Below, one piece after another: positions 24,946 to 33,690 of a DNA stretch of 35,877 bases (its first letter is position 1; each line of letters starts with the position of its first letter). The stretch comes from Dehalococcoidia bacterium UBA6495. GTDB taxonomy: Bacteria > Chloroflexota > Dehalococcoidia > Lucifugimonadales > UBA826. The stretch spans positions 1 to 35,877 of the forward strand of contig DJMH01000035.1 of NCBI GenBank assembly GCA_002435305.1, given 5' to 3'. Position numbers and translations under genes: made by a program. Below the pieces are notes generated by a model, which made no database searches, had not been told where the DNA came from, and worked only from the letters and a program-made list of their open reading frames with translations.

Positions 24946-26127
24946 GTGAAAATCAAAAGTATTAAAGCAATAGCAGTAAATCTAAGCCCCAATCCCAAAA
25001 CACAGCCGAGAGTGGAGCTTGATGCAAATGGAGGCTATTTTGTAAGCCCCATGGATCGATACAAATACGACATAAAATACAGGTCAAGTACAAACTGGAA
25101 TCGTGTCGCATGTGTTGTAACAGCTGAAGACGGAACTTGGGGACTAGGAACTACAATACACTCTGGACCTGTGGTTTCTATAATAAATGATCATTTTTCT
25201 GAGCTTTTGGTAGGCCAAAACCCAATGGCTACTGAAAAATTATGGGACATGATGCGTAGATCCTCTTCACCATATGGGACTGCAGGAGTAGCAAGTTACG
25301 CGATTAGTGCATTAGACAATGCTATATGGGACCTCAAGGGGAAACTTTTAGAAAAGCCTGTTTATGAACTTCTAGGGGGACCAGTAAAAGACGATATATT
25401 TTGCTATGCCTCAAACACCATGTTGAGGTACAAAACCAGTGACTATATGGATTGGTTCCTCGAATTAGGTTTCAAAGCCGTCAAGGTATTTCTCAGACAC
25501 GGGCCTGATGAAGGCCTTGCCGGACTAAACAAAAATGTGGAAATAGTCGCAAATACTAGAGAACAGATAGGCCCAGATATTGAATTGGCTGTCGATTCTT
25601 GGATGTCTTCCAACATCGAGTATGCAGTGCGTGTGTCAGAAGCACTCAAGCCATACAATATCAAATGGCTGGAGGACTATATGCTTCCAGAAGATATGGA
25701 CAGTTATTCCAAATTAAGGCAAAGAGTCCCCGGTCAGATTTTAGCTACTGGAGAGCACTGGTACACAATTCATCCTTTCGCCGACGCCGCTGGCAGAGGG
25801 TTAGTCGATATACTTCAACCAGATGTGCAATGGGTTGGAGGTATCACAGCAAGTGTACGAATATGCCACATAGCTGAAGCCCATGGACTAACGGTCATAG
25901 GACATGCGGGCATGAATTATCCATATGGTCAGCATTTAGCATATTCAATGCCTGTAATTCCGTGGGGTGAAAGGTCAGAAGGAGTATCACCTCCCGGAGT
26001 TCCATTAGAGGAAATGGTCTCATTACCGGGAACACCAGTTATTAAAAACGGTCGAGTAAAACCCTCTGACGCACCTGGGTTTGGAATAGAAGTGAGTCTT
26101 GACTGGATAGAAGAAAGAGCTCTATAG
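24946..26127 (+). CDS. Enolase-superfamily sugar-acid dehydratase, L-rhamnonate-dehydratase-like
   Basis: A 393-residue mandelate racemase/muconate lactonising-type enzyme. Metal ligands fit Asp217 (VDSWMS), Glu243 (KWLEDY) and Glu270 (GEHW). The His-Asp dyad fits Asp293 (LQPDVQWVGG) and His320 (IGHAG). These motifs are closest to L-rhamnonate dehydratase, which removes water from acid sugars to give a 2-keto-3-deoxy acid. KVFLRHGP also matches that group. I chose the GTG at 24946 because AGGAGA lies nine bases before it; an upstream TTG would place that site inside the gene. An intrinsic terminator follows. Confidence 0.9.
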   Translation: MKIKSIKAIAVNLSPNPKTQPRVELDANGGYFVSPMDRYKYDIKYRSSTNWNRVACVVTAEDGTWGLGTTIHSGPVVSIINDHFSELLVGQNPMATEKLWDMMRRSSSPYGTAGVASYAISALDNAIWDLKGKLLEKPVYELLGGPVKDDIFCYASNTMLRYKTSDYMDWFLELGFKAVKVFLRHGPDEGLAGLNKNVEIVANTREQIGPDIELAVDSWMSSNIEYAVRVSEALKPYNIKWLEDYMLPEDMDSYSKLRQRVPGQILATGEHWYTIHPFADAAGRGLVDILQPDVQWVGGITASVRICHIAEAHGLTVIGHAGMNYPYGQHLAYSMPVIPWGERSEGVSPPGVPLEEMVSLPGTPVIKNGRVKPSDAPGFGIEVSLDWIEERAL

Positions 26128-26128
26128 C

Positions 26129-26168
26129 AAAAAGCCCGCAGATTCATTTATTAACCTGCGGACTTTTT
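26129..26168. terminator. Bidirectional rho-independent terminator
   Basis: Arms AAAAAGCCCGCAG (26129-26141) and CTGCGGACTTTTT (26156-26168) pair at 12 of 13 positions around a 14-base loop. T tracts follow the stem on both strands. It separates the plus-strand dehydratase from the minus-strand DUF1501 gene. Confidence 0.85.
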
Positions 26169-26185
26169 ATCTGACGTTTGGTTGT

Positions 26186-27307
26186 CTAATTTTTTAGAAA
26201 TCCGACCTTCTCATATTCGCCTTTAACGACTGACCTAGCATCAATTTCCAACCAATCTTCTAAGATCTCTGTATATACACTCCGGAAGTCCAAATTGAAC
26301 CTCAAATCACCTTCCAGCAGCTGGTCAGCTGCTAGGGAAGGGTATTCACTGTACTGTCCCCCGTCAACCTGATCCCCAATGACAAATGCAACACCTCCAG
26401 ACCCGTGATCTGTTCCATTGCCGTTGTCTTTGACCCTTCTCCCAAATTCTGTGAAGACAAACATAATTACATCGTCACTTTTATTTGCCCTCTTCATATC
26501 GTCGTAGAAATCGTATATTCCACCAGACACATCGGTCAGTAAACCTTCTTGTAGGGCAATCCCGTTCGTGTGGGCATCAAAGCTACCATGTTGGGTATAG
26601 CAAATCCTAGTGCCAATATCAGCCTGTAAAACTTGGGCTGCTCCTTTCATTGCTTTTGCGAACGAGTTTTCAGCGTATTCAACATCTGAGGAGTACTTAT
26701 CGGTCACACCACCTATTATCTCTGCACCTTTCAAAGCATCAAGGCCCGTCTGGCTTAGGTAGTCCATAACAGGGCCACTCCCTATTGCTTGCGAGTACAT
26801 GTCTTTAAATGCCTGAAGGGCCTCATTTCGTTGGTCTAGCTCACTGACATGGTTCATAAGGCCATAAGTGTTTAAATCCGTCACCGATGCCACAGGAGCT
26901 CCATGGGATACCAGTGCCCGGGGTAGTCCGGCACCGAAATTAACAGCTGCCACCACATTGTCATGCTTTGGATACATTTGGTTTATAGCATTCCCTAACC
27001 AGCCTTCATTACCAACTTTGGTTGGTTCTGCAGTGTGCCAAATATCCATAGATCTAAAATGAGATCTGTTTGGCTCGGGATATCCCACCCCGTGAATCAC
27101 AGCAACTTTACCTTGATCATACAAATCCTTGATAGGGCTCATAACCGGATTAAAGCCTAAGCCATCTCCTATTGGTATCACCCTATCCTCTGTTATGCGA
27201 ACGTTGGGACGATTATCCACATAATGTGGATTGTCATATGGAATCACACAATTAAGATAATCGTTACCTCCAGATAACTGGACAACGACTATTTTTTTAT
27301 CACCCAT
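26186..27307 (-). CDS. DUF1501 family protein without a Tat leader
   Basis: A 373-residue DUF1501 protein, a family with the alkaline phosphatase/sulfatase-like fold. Family blocks are clear: VVVQLSGGNDYLN at the start, NRSHFRSMDIWHTA near 90, TQHGSFDAHTN near 240, and FTEFGRRVKDN followed by TDHGSGG near 300. Most members carry a twin-arginine signal before the first block; here the protein begins five residues before it, so it should stay in the cytoplasm. GGAG precedes the ATG. It is the last gene of the DUF1800-NHL cassette. DUF1501 and DUF1800 are commonly neighbours, with no proven reaction. Confidence 0.93.
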   Translation of the reverse strand: MGDKKIVVVQLSGGNDYLNCVIPYDNPHYVDNRPNVRITEDRVIPIGDGLGFNPVMSPIKDLYDQGKVAVIHGVGYPEPNRSHFRSMDIWHTAEPTKVGNEGWLGNAINQMYPKHDNVVAAVNFGAGLPRALVSHGAPVASVTDLNTYGLMNHVSELDQRNEALQAFKDMYSQAIGSGPVMDYLSQTGLDALKGAEIIGGVTDKYSSDVEYAENSFAKAMKGAAQVLQADIGTRICYTQHGSFDAHTNGIALQEGLLTDVSGGIYDFYDDMKRANKSDDVIMFVFTEFGRRVKDNGNGTDHGSGGVAFVIGDQVDGGQYSEYPSLAADQLLEGDLRFNLDFRSVYTEILEDWLEIDARSVVKGEYEKVGFLKN

Positions 27308-27342
27308 ATTGTTCTCCTCTTTCCTATATGCCGATCATTCTA

Positions 27343-28338
27343 TTAAATTCTTTCGAAAATTTGAAATCGATGCCTACAAGTTTCAAGAACATAGGCCCGT
27401 CCATCCCTGTCTACCATAACTGAACATGGGTCCCAGAAATATGGTTCGATCCTTGCAGAAATTTCTCTGACGTCATTGGTATCGGTTTTATAAACAGGTA
27501 CATAACTTGAACGTGCTCGTTTCTCATCCTGTTGAGATTCAAAATATTCCAGTGCCCATCGATTCAGATCCGCCTCTCCTCTATTCGTATATAAAAAATT
27601 ATACTTCTCGTCAAAAACTTGAAGTCGCTGATTACCCCAATCAGCCACGTATACGTTACCTTCATTATCCACCGCGACATCCGCAGGCCTATTCAATGGC
27701 ATATCAGCATCTGTGCCTTTCAATAGCTCTGACACAAAATCCCCTTTTTCATTAAACCTAACAATCCTGTTGTTACCCCAGTCAGCCACGTATATATCAT
27801 TATTAACACCACTAGCTATTCCCCAAGGGTAACGCAACTGTGATTCTGTGTTTTTCGTTGTGTTCAATTGATCTATAAATCTTCCATCAGTATGGTAACG
27901 CTGAATCCTATGATTCATTGCATCAGTTACATAAACCACTTCATCCAAGATCAAAAGCCCTGTCGGCCTACGCATTTCGCCTGGCCCTTCTCCCGATACT
28001 CCCCACGATCCAATGAGCTCTCCTTCCCTATCAAAGCAGGTTATCCTATCCAATTTTTCGTCTGAAACATACAAATTCTCATTGGAATCAAAGGCTATGG
28101 CACTTGGTTCCATCATTTGGCCAATATCCTTGCCTTGGGAGCCAATCTTACCGAAAAACTCCAAATCTCTCGTTACCATCTGTACCCCGACGGTTGGGCC
28201 TCTTCCTCTACTTGCCACAAAGATTCTTTGGTCAGACCTAATTGCCATGTGGGCAGGCAATTGAAATCCTCGACCTCCTTGGTCGGTCGCAAACCCTACG
28301 TTGGAGCTATATTTAAGCCCAAATTTCGTCGCTACCAT
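27343..28338 (-). CDS. NHL-repeat beta-propeller protein, copy B
   Basis: A 331-residue NHL propeller, paralogous along its whole length to the gene at 29.9-30.9 kb. Both open with TKFGLKY or TTFGLKY, then NVGFA and GGRGFQLP, and end HRFQ(I/V)FER. Blades carry DWGNNRIVRF and DWGNQRLQVF. The helical insert before the last blade (RGEADLNRWALEYFESQQDEKRAR) matches RGEADLNPWSVEY in the other copy. No export signal. AGGGGGGTG precedes the ATG. It lies 27 bases after its DUF1800 partner and before DUF1501. Confidence 0.93.
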   Translation of the reverse strand: MVATKFGLKYSSNVGFATDQGGRGFQLPAHMAIRSDQRIFVASRGRGPTVGVQMVTRDLEFFGKIGSQGKDIGQMMEPSAIAFDSNENLYVSDEKLDRITCFDREGELIGSWGVSGEGPGEMRRPTGLLILDEVVYVTDAMNHRIQRYHTDGRFIDQLNTTKNTESQLRYPWGIASGVNNDIYVADWGNNRIVRFNEKGDFVSELLKGTDADMPLNRPADVAVDNEGNVYVADWGNQRLQVFDEKYNFLYTNRGEADLNRWALEYFESQQDEKRARSSYVPVYKTDTNDVREISARIEPYFWDPCSVMVDRDGRAYVLETCRHRFQIFERI

Positions 28339-28365
28339 TTAGTATTCACCCCCCTCTTCATAAGA

Positions 28366-29820
28366 TTATGCGGTTTGATACTCCTGAGTGCAGACAATGA
28401 GTTGGATCACCGAAAGAGCCGCCATGTCAAACCGATTGAATGAAACTTCATCCGACCAAGTTAACTCTCCATATTTGGAAGCGAATTCTTTTAATCTTTT
28501 CTCTGTCATTGTGGAAACATTTATTGGTCCCAAAATTTCAAGGCATCCTGACACTAAGTCGTCAGAAGTCATATTCCCTGTATTATTAATCGTTTTTATT
28601 CGGTCAATTATGTTCCTTACTCCTTCTTTGTCCGAATTATCAAGTATCTTAGTGGCGAAATTAACCCGCTCAACATAGGTCCCAGTGTTGATCCACTCAT
28701 TCCCACCCTGCCATCCTTCAACACTGGGTGGCCCCAATAATGCCTGGCCCATATTGGAACAAACAGCCTGGGCATAATAGGTTTCGTCCGAAGGAAGTTC
28801 AATTGGACCTGCCAACCGCATGGTACCTACCACCATTTCCGCCGGGCTTTTTATTCTTGCATATCTTGCCGACTCCTCCTTAAAAAAATCAGCTTTAAGC
28901 ATCGTTCCCATCATAGATTTAATACTATGACCGTTTTGGAAATACGACTCCACCATAAGGCTGATTGCTTCTGCGTCCCTCGGTGATTGATGCGGCCATT
29001 GTGGTACAGGAACTTCATCGGCTACAAAAAAATGATACATGTGACGCGCGATATACTCCGCAGTGGCTTTTTGTTCGCATATAATACGAATCGCATCCTC
29101 TCCGTTCCAATTACCTGTCTCTCCTAAAATAGTTTTCACACCATTGTCATGGTCTTTAGCATCGTATTCATATTGCCATGAAATATACCCATAAGGACGA
29201 ACAGTATTATTACGCATCTTAATCGACATATATTCTGGGTTGACGACACTCCATCCAGTGAATGCTCTTGCAGTGTCTTTAATATCGTCCTCACTATAAT
29301 TGCCTACCCCCATAGAAAATAACTCGAGAATTTCCCTGCCATAATTCTCATTAATGTTTGACCCGTGATTATCTTGGTTGTCGAGCCACATGATCATAGC
29401 TGGATCCCTCGACAAACTTAATAAAAGATCATCAAATCTTCCGAATCCCTTTTCTCTAAACATGTCAATTTGATTGACAACCACTCTATTTTGAATCAAC
29501 TTTGTTGCAGCCGTGGCAAAAATTCTGTGCCAGAACAGACACATTTTCTCTCGCAAAGGAGTCTTAGTCATCACCATACGATATATCCAATGGGCTCTCG
29601 CACCATCTGCTATTCTCAGGTCAGACTGATCCTTATGAAATCTAGAAATGAAATCTTGTGGGATGTAGTCAGGAAGATCGAAATTGATAAGATGATCAAC
29701 TATTTCGTCGTAATCCATTTCAATGAAACTGTCCATTTCATTTGGAGTAGCTCCAAATCCAGCCCTTCTTAATAAATGCGCTACCAAACCTATGTCAGCC
29801 TTACTTTTCGTGGTTGTCAA
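28366..29820 (-). CDS. DUF1800 family protein, copy B
   Basis: A 484-residue DUF1800 protein. The family opening HLLRRAGFGATPNEMD is followed by NQDNHGSNINENYGREIL and ELFSMGVGNYSEDDIKDTARAFTGW, the family signature. RIKSPAEMVVGTMRLAG and GQALLGPPSVEGWQGG lie near the end. A stretch of about 45 residues is identical to copy A, although the DNA there differs at many third positions, so the duplication is old and held by selection. The start is TTG after GGAGAGG. No signal peptide. The function of DUF1800 is unknown. Confidence 0.93.
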   Translation of the reverse strand: MTTTKSKADIGLVAHLLRRAGFGATPNEMDSFIEMDYDEIVDHLINFDLPDYIPQDFISRFHKDQSDLRIADGARAHWIYRMVMTKTPLREKMCLFWHRIFATAATKLIQNRVVVNQIDMFREKGFGRFDDLLLSLSRDPAMIMWLDNQDNHGSNINENYGREILELFSMGVGNYSEDDIKDTARAFTGWSVVNPEYMSIKMRNNTVRPYGYISWQYEYDAKDHDNGVKTILGETGNWNGEDAIRIICEQKATAEYIARHMYHFFVADEVPVPQWPHQSPRDAEAISLMVESYFQNGHSIKSMMGTMLKADFFKEESARYARIKSPAEMVVGTMRLAGPIELPSDETYYAQAVCSNMGQALLGPPSVEGWQGGNEWINTGTYVERVNFATKILDNSDKEGVRNIIDRIKTINNTGNMTSDDLVSGCLEILGPINVSTMTEKRLKEFASKYGELTWSDEVSFNRFDMAALSVIQLIVCTQEYQTA

Positions 29821-29890
29821 GGTCCTCTCCGTCTGTCCACTTAACCTATACTGGTAATCTATCCATCATTTATTTCGAATTCTGTGCGAT

Positions 29891-30889
29891 CTAGAATCGC
29901 TCAAATACCTGAAACCGATGTCTACCTGTCTCAAGTACATATACGGTTCCATCTTGATCCAGCTCTACTGCAACAGGATCCCAGAAGTAGGGTTCCATTC
30001 TGGCAGACACCTCCGAAGGATCCTCGGTATCGGCTTGGTAGACCGGAACAAATGATTCCCTCGCTTTCCTTTCATCGTCCTGTGACGACAAATATTCCAC
30101 TGACCACGGATTCAAATCAGCTTCACCTCTTTTAGTTTCCAAAATGCTGCCCGATTGGTCTAAAACCAATAGACGCTGACTGCCCCAATCTGTGACATAA
30201 ATATTCCCATCTGGGTCCACGGCAACATCAGAAGGTCGATCTAGAACAGAGGTCTTCCCGCCCCCAATAGCGGATATGTAATTCCCATTTGAATCGAATT
30301 TTTGAATTCGGTCGTTACGCCAATCAGCGATATAAATATTACCCTCAGAGTCGTCAGATATACCCCAGGGTAAATTAAATTCTCCTTCCCCATCACCTCC
30401 TGAGCCCCACTGACCTTGGAATTCTCCATCCAAGCTGTACATTTGAATTCTGTTGTTTCTTGAATCAACCAAATATATCAGTTGATCCTGTATCAACAAC
30501 CCACTTGGTTGATTAAATTGTCCGTCACCGGAACCTTTAGTTCCCCATTCTGTGATTGGGTTACCTTCACGATCATATTTAGTCACTTTATTAAAATATT
30601 CGTCTGCAAGATACAGATTTTCGTCACCATCCAGAACCACAGAAGTTGGCCACATCATTCCTCCGAGGCCGGCTCCATAAGTACCGATCTGGCCTAGGAA
30701 ATCGTGGTCCTTAGTGACCATCTGTATACCATTGGAGTTTTTAGTAGAGGATTTTCCTCGACTGACAACAAATATGACCCCATCGGCTCTTATCGCCATT
30801 GATGAAGGCAGTTGAAAACCTCTGCCTCCGAAGTCGGCAGCGAATCCAACATTAGTCACATATTTCAATCCAAAGGTAGTTGTAGTCAT
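29891..30889 (-). CDS. NHL-repeat beta-propeller protein, copy A
   Basis: A 332-residue NHL propeller and the partner of the upstream DUF1800 copy A. Blades include DSRNNRIQMY, DWRNDRIQKF and DWGSQRLLVL. Compared with copy B it has three extra residues in the first blade (SSTKNSNG) and a different middle blade, but the same helical insert and the same end. No signal peptide, so a soluble cytoplasmic propeller. It begins 18 bases after its DUF1800 partner stops. A scaffold or ligand-binding role for the DUF1800 protein is possible but unproven. Confidence 0.93.
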   Translation of the reverse strand: MTTTTFGLKYVTNVGFAADFGGRGFQLPSSMAIRADGVIFVVSRGKSSTKNSNGIQMVTKDHDFLGQIGTYGAGLGGMMWPTSVVLDGDENLYLADEYFNKVTKYDREGNPITEWGTKGSGDGQFNQPSGLLIQDQLIYLVDSRNNRIQMYSLDGEFQGQWGSGGDGEGEFNLPWGISDDSEGNIYIADWRNDRIQKFDSNGNYISAIGGGKTSVLDRPSDVAVDPDGNIYVTDWGSQRLLVLDQSGSILETKRGEADLNPWSVEYLSSQDDERKARESFVPVYQADTEDPSEVSARMEPYFWDPVAVELDQDGTVYVLETGRHRFQVFERF

Positions 30890-30907
30890 ACTTTTCCTCT
30901 CAATACT

Positions 30908-32356
30908 TTAAATAGTTTGATATTCTTGACTTGATACAACGAGTTGAATAATAGCAACAGCCGCACGATCAAATTCACTACTTAGAGACTTATCTGACCA
31001 TCTCAAATCACCAAATTTTGAAGCGTAGTTTTTTAGGCCATGGCGAGTTGTATCTAGTACCTCCAAAGGTCCTAAAACTTCTAGACAATTATCAACCAGT
31101 TCATCTGATGTTATGGTGGGCTGATCGGACAAGCCCTTTATTCGATCTATGATGTCGCGTACTCCTTGCTTGTCAGGATCATTCAGGATACGCCCCGAAA
31201 AATTGACTCTTTCAACATAGGCACCCGTATTGATCCATTCAGTTCCCCCTTGCCATCCCTCCACACTTGGTGGACGCATCAATGCCTGGCCCATGTTGGC
31301 GCATGCGGCATCAGCCATGTAAGTTTCCTCTGAGGGAAGATCAATCGGACCTGCCAAACGCATGGTACCTATGACCATCTCTGCGGGGCTCTTTATTCGA
31401 GCGTATCGTGACCCAGCATCTTTGAAAAAATCAGATTCAAATAAGGTTCTGAGCATTGCCCCAATATTATGGTCATTTTCAAAATAAGATCTACACAAAA
31501 TATCGATAGCTTCCGGATCTTTTGGCCCTTCATGTGGCCACTGGGGCACAGGTAATTCATCGGCAACGAAAAAATGATATAAATGCCGGGCAACAAACCT
31601 AGCAGTCGCATCCTGTTCGCAAATTATCCTGACAGCATCTTCCCCGTTCCATTTTCCTTTTTGACCCAAAATTATCTTTTCTCCGTCGTCATGATCATCG
31701 TCATCGTACTCAAATTGCCAGGACATGTAGCCGTAGGGTCTGGCTGTATTATTTCGCATTCTGATGGACATATAATCTGGGTTAACGACCCTCCAACCTG
31801 TGAAGGCCCTCGCAGTCTCTTTTATATCATCTTCAGAGTAGTTACCAACTCCCATTGAGAATAATTCTAAAATTTCCCTACCATAGTTTTCATTAATGTT
31901 CGACCCGTGGTTGTCCTGATTGTCCAACCACATAATCATTGCCGGGTCTCTAGACAGTTCTACAAGCAGATCATCAAACCGACCCATTCCATGTTCTCTG
32001 AACATATCTATCTGATTTGTAACGACCCTGTTTTGAATAAGTTTGGTGGTGCCAGTGGCAAACACTCTATGCCAAAAAAGACAAATTTTTTCTCGTAATG
32101 GAGTATCAGTCATAACTAACCTATATACCCAATGCGCGCCTCCGCCGCTGCGCAAGTCAGACTGGTCGACGTGGTATCTCCTTATCAAATCATCTGGTAT
32201 GACATCTGGATGATCGGGGTTCAACAAATCATCAAGAACGGCTTGATATCCCATACTAAGAGCCCGGTCCATCTCATATGGAGTTGCTCCAAACCCAGCC
32301 CTTCTCAGAAGGTGAGCCATTAACAATGCCTCTTGCCTAGAACGAACTGTTGTCAT
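30908..32356 (-). CDS. DUF1800 family protein, copy A
   Basis: A 482-residue DUF1800 protein, first gene of the five-gene cassette. It shows the same blocks as copy B: LLRRAGFGATPYEMD, NENYGREILELFSMG, ARAFTGWRVVNPDY, FVADELPVPQWPHEGP and RPPSVEGWQGG. An Asp-rich loop (YDDDDHDDGEK) replaces YDAKDHDNGVK of copy B. No export signal; the protein opens MTTVRSRQEALLMAHLLRRA. GGGGAGG precedes the ATG, and a strong promoter lies about 60-90 bases upstream. Confidence 0.93.
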   Translation of the reverse strand: MTTVRSRQEALLMAHLLRRAGFGATPYEMDRALSMGYQAVLDDLLNPDHPDVIPDDLIRRYHVDQSDLRSGGGAHWVYRLVMTDTPLREKICLFWHRVFATGTTKLIQNRVVTNQIDMFREHGMGRFDDLLVELSRDPAMIMWLDNQDNHGSNINENYGREILELFSMGVGNYSEDDIKETARAFTGWRVVNPDYMSIRMRNNTARPYGYMSWQFEYDDDDHDDGEKIILGQKGKWNGEDAVRIICEQDATARFVARHLYHFFVADELPVPQWPHEGPKDPEAIDILCRSYFENDHNIGAMLRTLFESDFFKDAGSRYARIKSPAEMVIGTMRLAGPIDLPSEETYMADAACANMGQALMRPPSVEGWQGGTEWINTGAYVERVNFSGRILNDPDKQGVRDIIDRIKGLSDQPTITSDELVDNCLEVLGPLEVLDTTRHGLKNYASKFGDLRWSDKSLSSEFDRAAVAIIQLVVSSQEYQTI

Positions 32357-32416
32357 ATTCCTGCCTCCCCCAATCTCAGTGTGTCTTCTGGAAATGTGAG
32401 TTTTTTTATTGGCATG

Positions 32417-32444
32417 AGTATACCAAGCGCTCTGCGCATGTCAA
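32417..32444 (-). promoter_or_regulatory. Strong promoter of the DUF1800/NHL/DUF1501 cassette
   Basis: On the minus strand: a perfect TTGACA (32444-32439), a 16-base spacer and TATACT (32422-32417) preceded by the extended -10 TG. The spacer contains GCGC-AGA-GCGC. An AT-rich stretch with a GCATATA direct repeat lies just upstream of the -35. Confidence 0.75.
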
Positions 32445-32495
32445 AAGCCATATATGCTTTTATATGCATGTACACAAAAACGACTTGAACCAACA

Positions 32496-33536
32496 CTAAA
32501 TCTTCGTGAGTTTACCCGCTCTATACTTGCTGAGAAAATCCGTGCAATATTCATCTTTGCCTAAAAGCATATTGATTGTGGTTTGTACCCGTTCAGATTC
32601 CATATCTAGGGCGAATATTCTTTCTACATCACTTTCTACAGGATTCAATATAGCTGAATCCACCCCTGACTCAATTGAAAGTCTTATGAATGTGTCATTG
32701 ATTAATTTCCTTAAGGGAAGTCCAAAAGAGACGTTACTCAACCCTCCAGTTATATGAATTTCTTCGCCAAATCGTTCGCGAATTTGGACAACTGATTTAA
32801 GGTAATGATTCCCGAAGTTCTGATCTACGGATATAGGGAATACCAGAGCGTCAACGTAAATTTGCGATAGTGGGATTTTTCTGTCCAAACATTGTTTTAT
32901 TATTTGGGATACATTAGACATGCGGTCAGAAATTTCACTGGGCATAGAATCGACCCCACTCGCAGTTACAATCGCTGCCGCATTATTCTCAGTAACAAGA
33001 TCCAAAACTGAAATCCTTTCCAATGAAGCTGAATTTATCATGGGAGGACCTTGCGGTGACCCAACACTCCGGTAATGCTCTAAGCCATGCTGAATTATTT
33101 CAACGCTAGACGAATCTATGCATGGCGGTAATTTTGCCACTGAGGAATAATGATTTATTAACCATGCCATCGCCTTTTTTTGAATATCAATTTTATAAGA
33201 GATCTCGTCGACATTTAAATCTAGAAAATTACTGCCCTTATCTTCCTGACGTTTAATTTCTGCCGAGATGTAGTTCTCCCCATGAATTCTATCTTCAGTT
33301 AAGTCAGACATACCAAGAGTTACAGCTATCATGAAATGCTTAACGCTTCCTTGCTTGTAAATTTGGGTGTCTTTGAAAAAATCAGGTATCGGCATTAAAG
33401 AAGTAATGTCATCTATGTTTTTATAAACGACAAATTCATCTCCATTTTCATTTCTAATCACTCTTTTACCGTTGGTGCGCAAAACACGGGTGGTATGAAT
33501 ATTTTCCCCAATAACCGTTAAAACCGATTTAGCCAT
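32496..33536 (-). CDS. Pterin-binding methyltransferase-like protein (DHPS/MeTr fold)
   Basis: A 346-residue TIM-barrel protein of the pterin-binding family that includes the methyltetrahydrofolate:corrinoid methyltransferase domains of MetH and AcsE. Motifs: GENIHTT (10-16), LDLNVD (105-110), CIDSSS (139-144), PMINSAS (165-171), VDALVFP (228-234) and GGLSNVSFG (264-272), with the pterin-contacting Asp and Asn residues kept. Between GENIH and the barrel core there is an extra segment of about 60 residues. The ATG at 33536 follows GGAGGA; an in-frame TTG lies inside that site. No corrinoid protein or reductive activator is in the window. Confidence 0.85.
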   Translation of the reverse strand: MAKSVLTVIGENIHTTRVLRTNGKRVIRNENGDEFVVYKNIDDITSLMPIPDFFKDTQIYKQGSVKHFMIAVTLGMSDLTEDRIHGENYISAEIKRQEDKGSNFLDLNVDEISYKIDIQKKAMAWLINHYSSVAKLPPCIDSSSVEIIQHGLEHYRSVGSPQGPPMINSASLERISVLDLVTENNAAAIVTASGVDSMPSEISDRMSNVSQIIKQCLDRKIPLSQIYVDALVFPISVDQNFGNHYLKSVVQIRERFGEEIHITGGLSNVSFGLPLRKLINDTFIRLSIESGVDSAILNPVESDVERIFALDMESERVQTTINMLLGKDEYCTDFLSKYRAGKLTKI

Positions 33537-33556
33537 TAATTCCTCCAACTATATGG

Positions 33557-33577
33557 AACATTTTAATGGAAAATGTT
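33557..33577. repeat. Inverted repeat in the divergent gap
   Basis: AACATTTT and AAAATGTT form a perfect 8-base inverted repeat around AATGG, just upstream of the pterin-binding gene. A T run follows on the plus strand. It could be an operator or a weak hairpin. Confidence 0.35.
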
Positions 33578-33607
33578 AATTTTTTCTGCTCCTTTTGAAA
33601 GAAAAAT

Positions 33608-33636
33608 TTGACTGCCAAACACATACCAAATAGACT
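33608..33636 (+). promoter_or_regulatory. Promoter of the CoA-transferase/MBL pair
   Basis: TTGACT (33608-33613, five of six), a 17-base spacer and TAGACT (33631-33636, four of six). The leader to the ATG at 33691 would be about 48 bases. Confidence 0.55.
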
Positions 33637-33690
33637 CCGTCGGGCATCCCTCTGCTGAAGTATTCCAACTCCGAATAGATATAGGTACAA

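Noticed and set aside
28366..32356. A recent duplication or assembly artefact
   Set aside because: The copies differ at many third codon positions and have different loops, so this is not a repeated contig segment.
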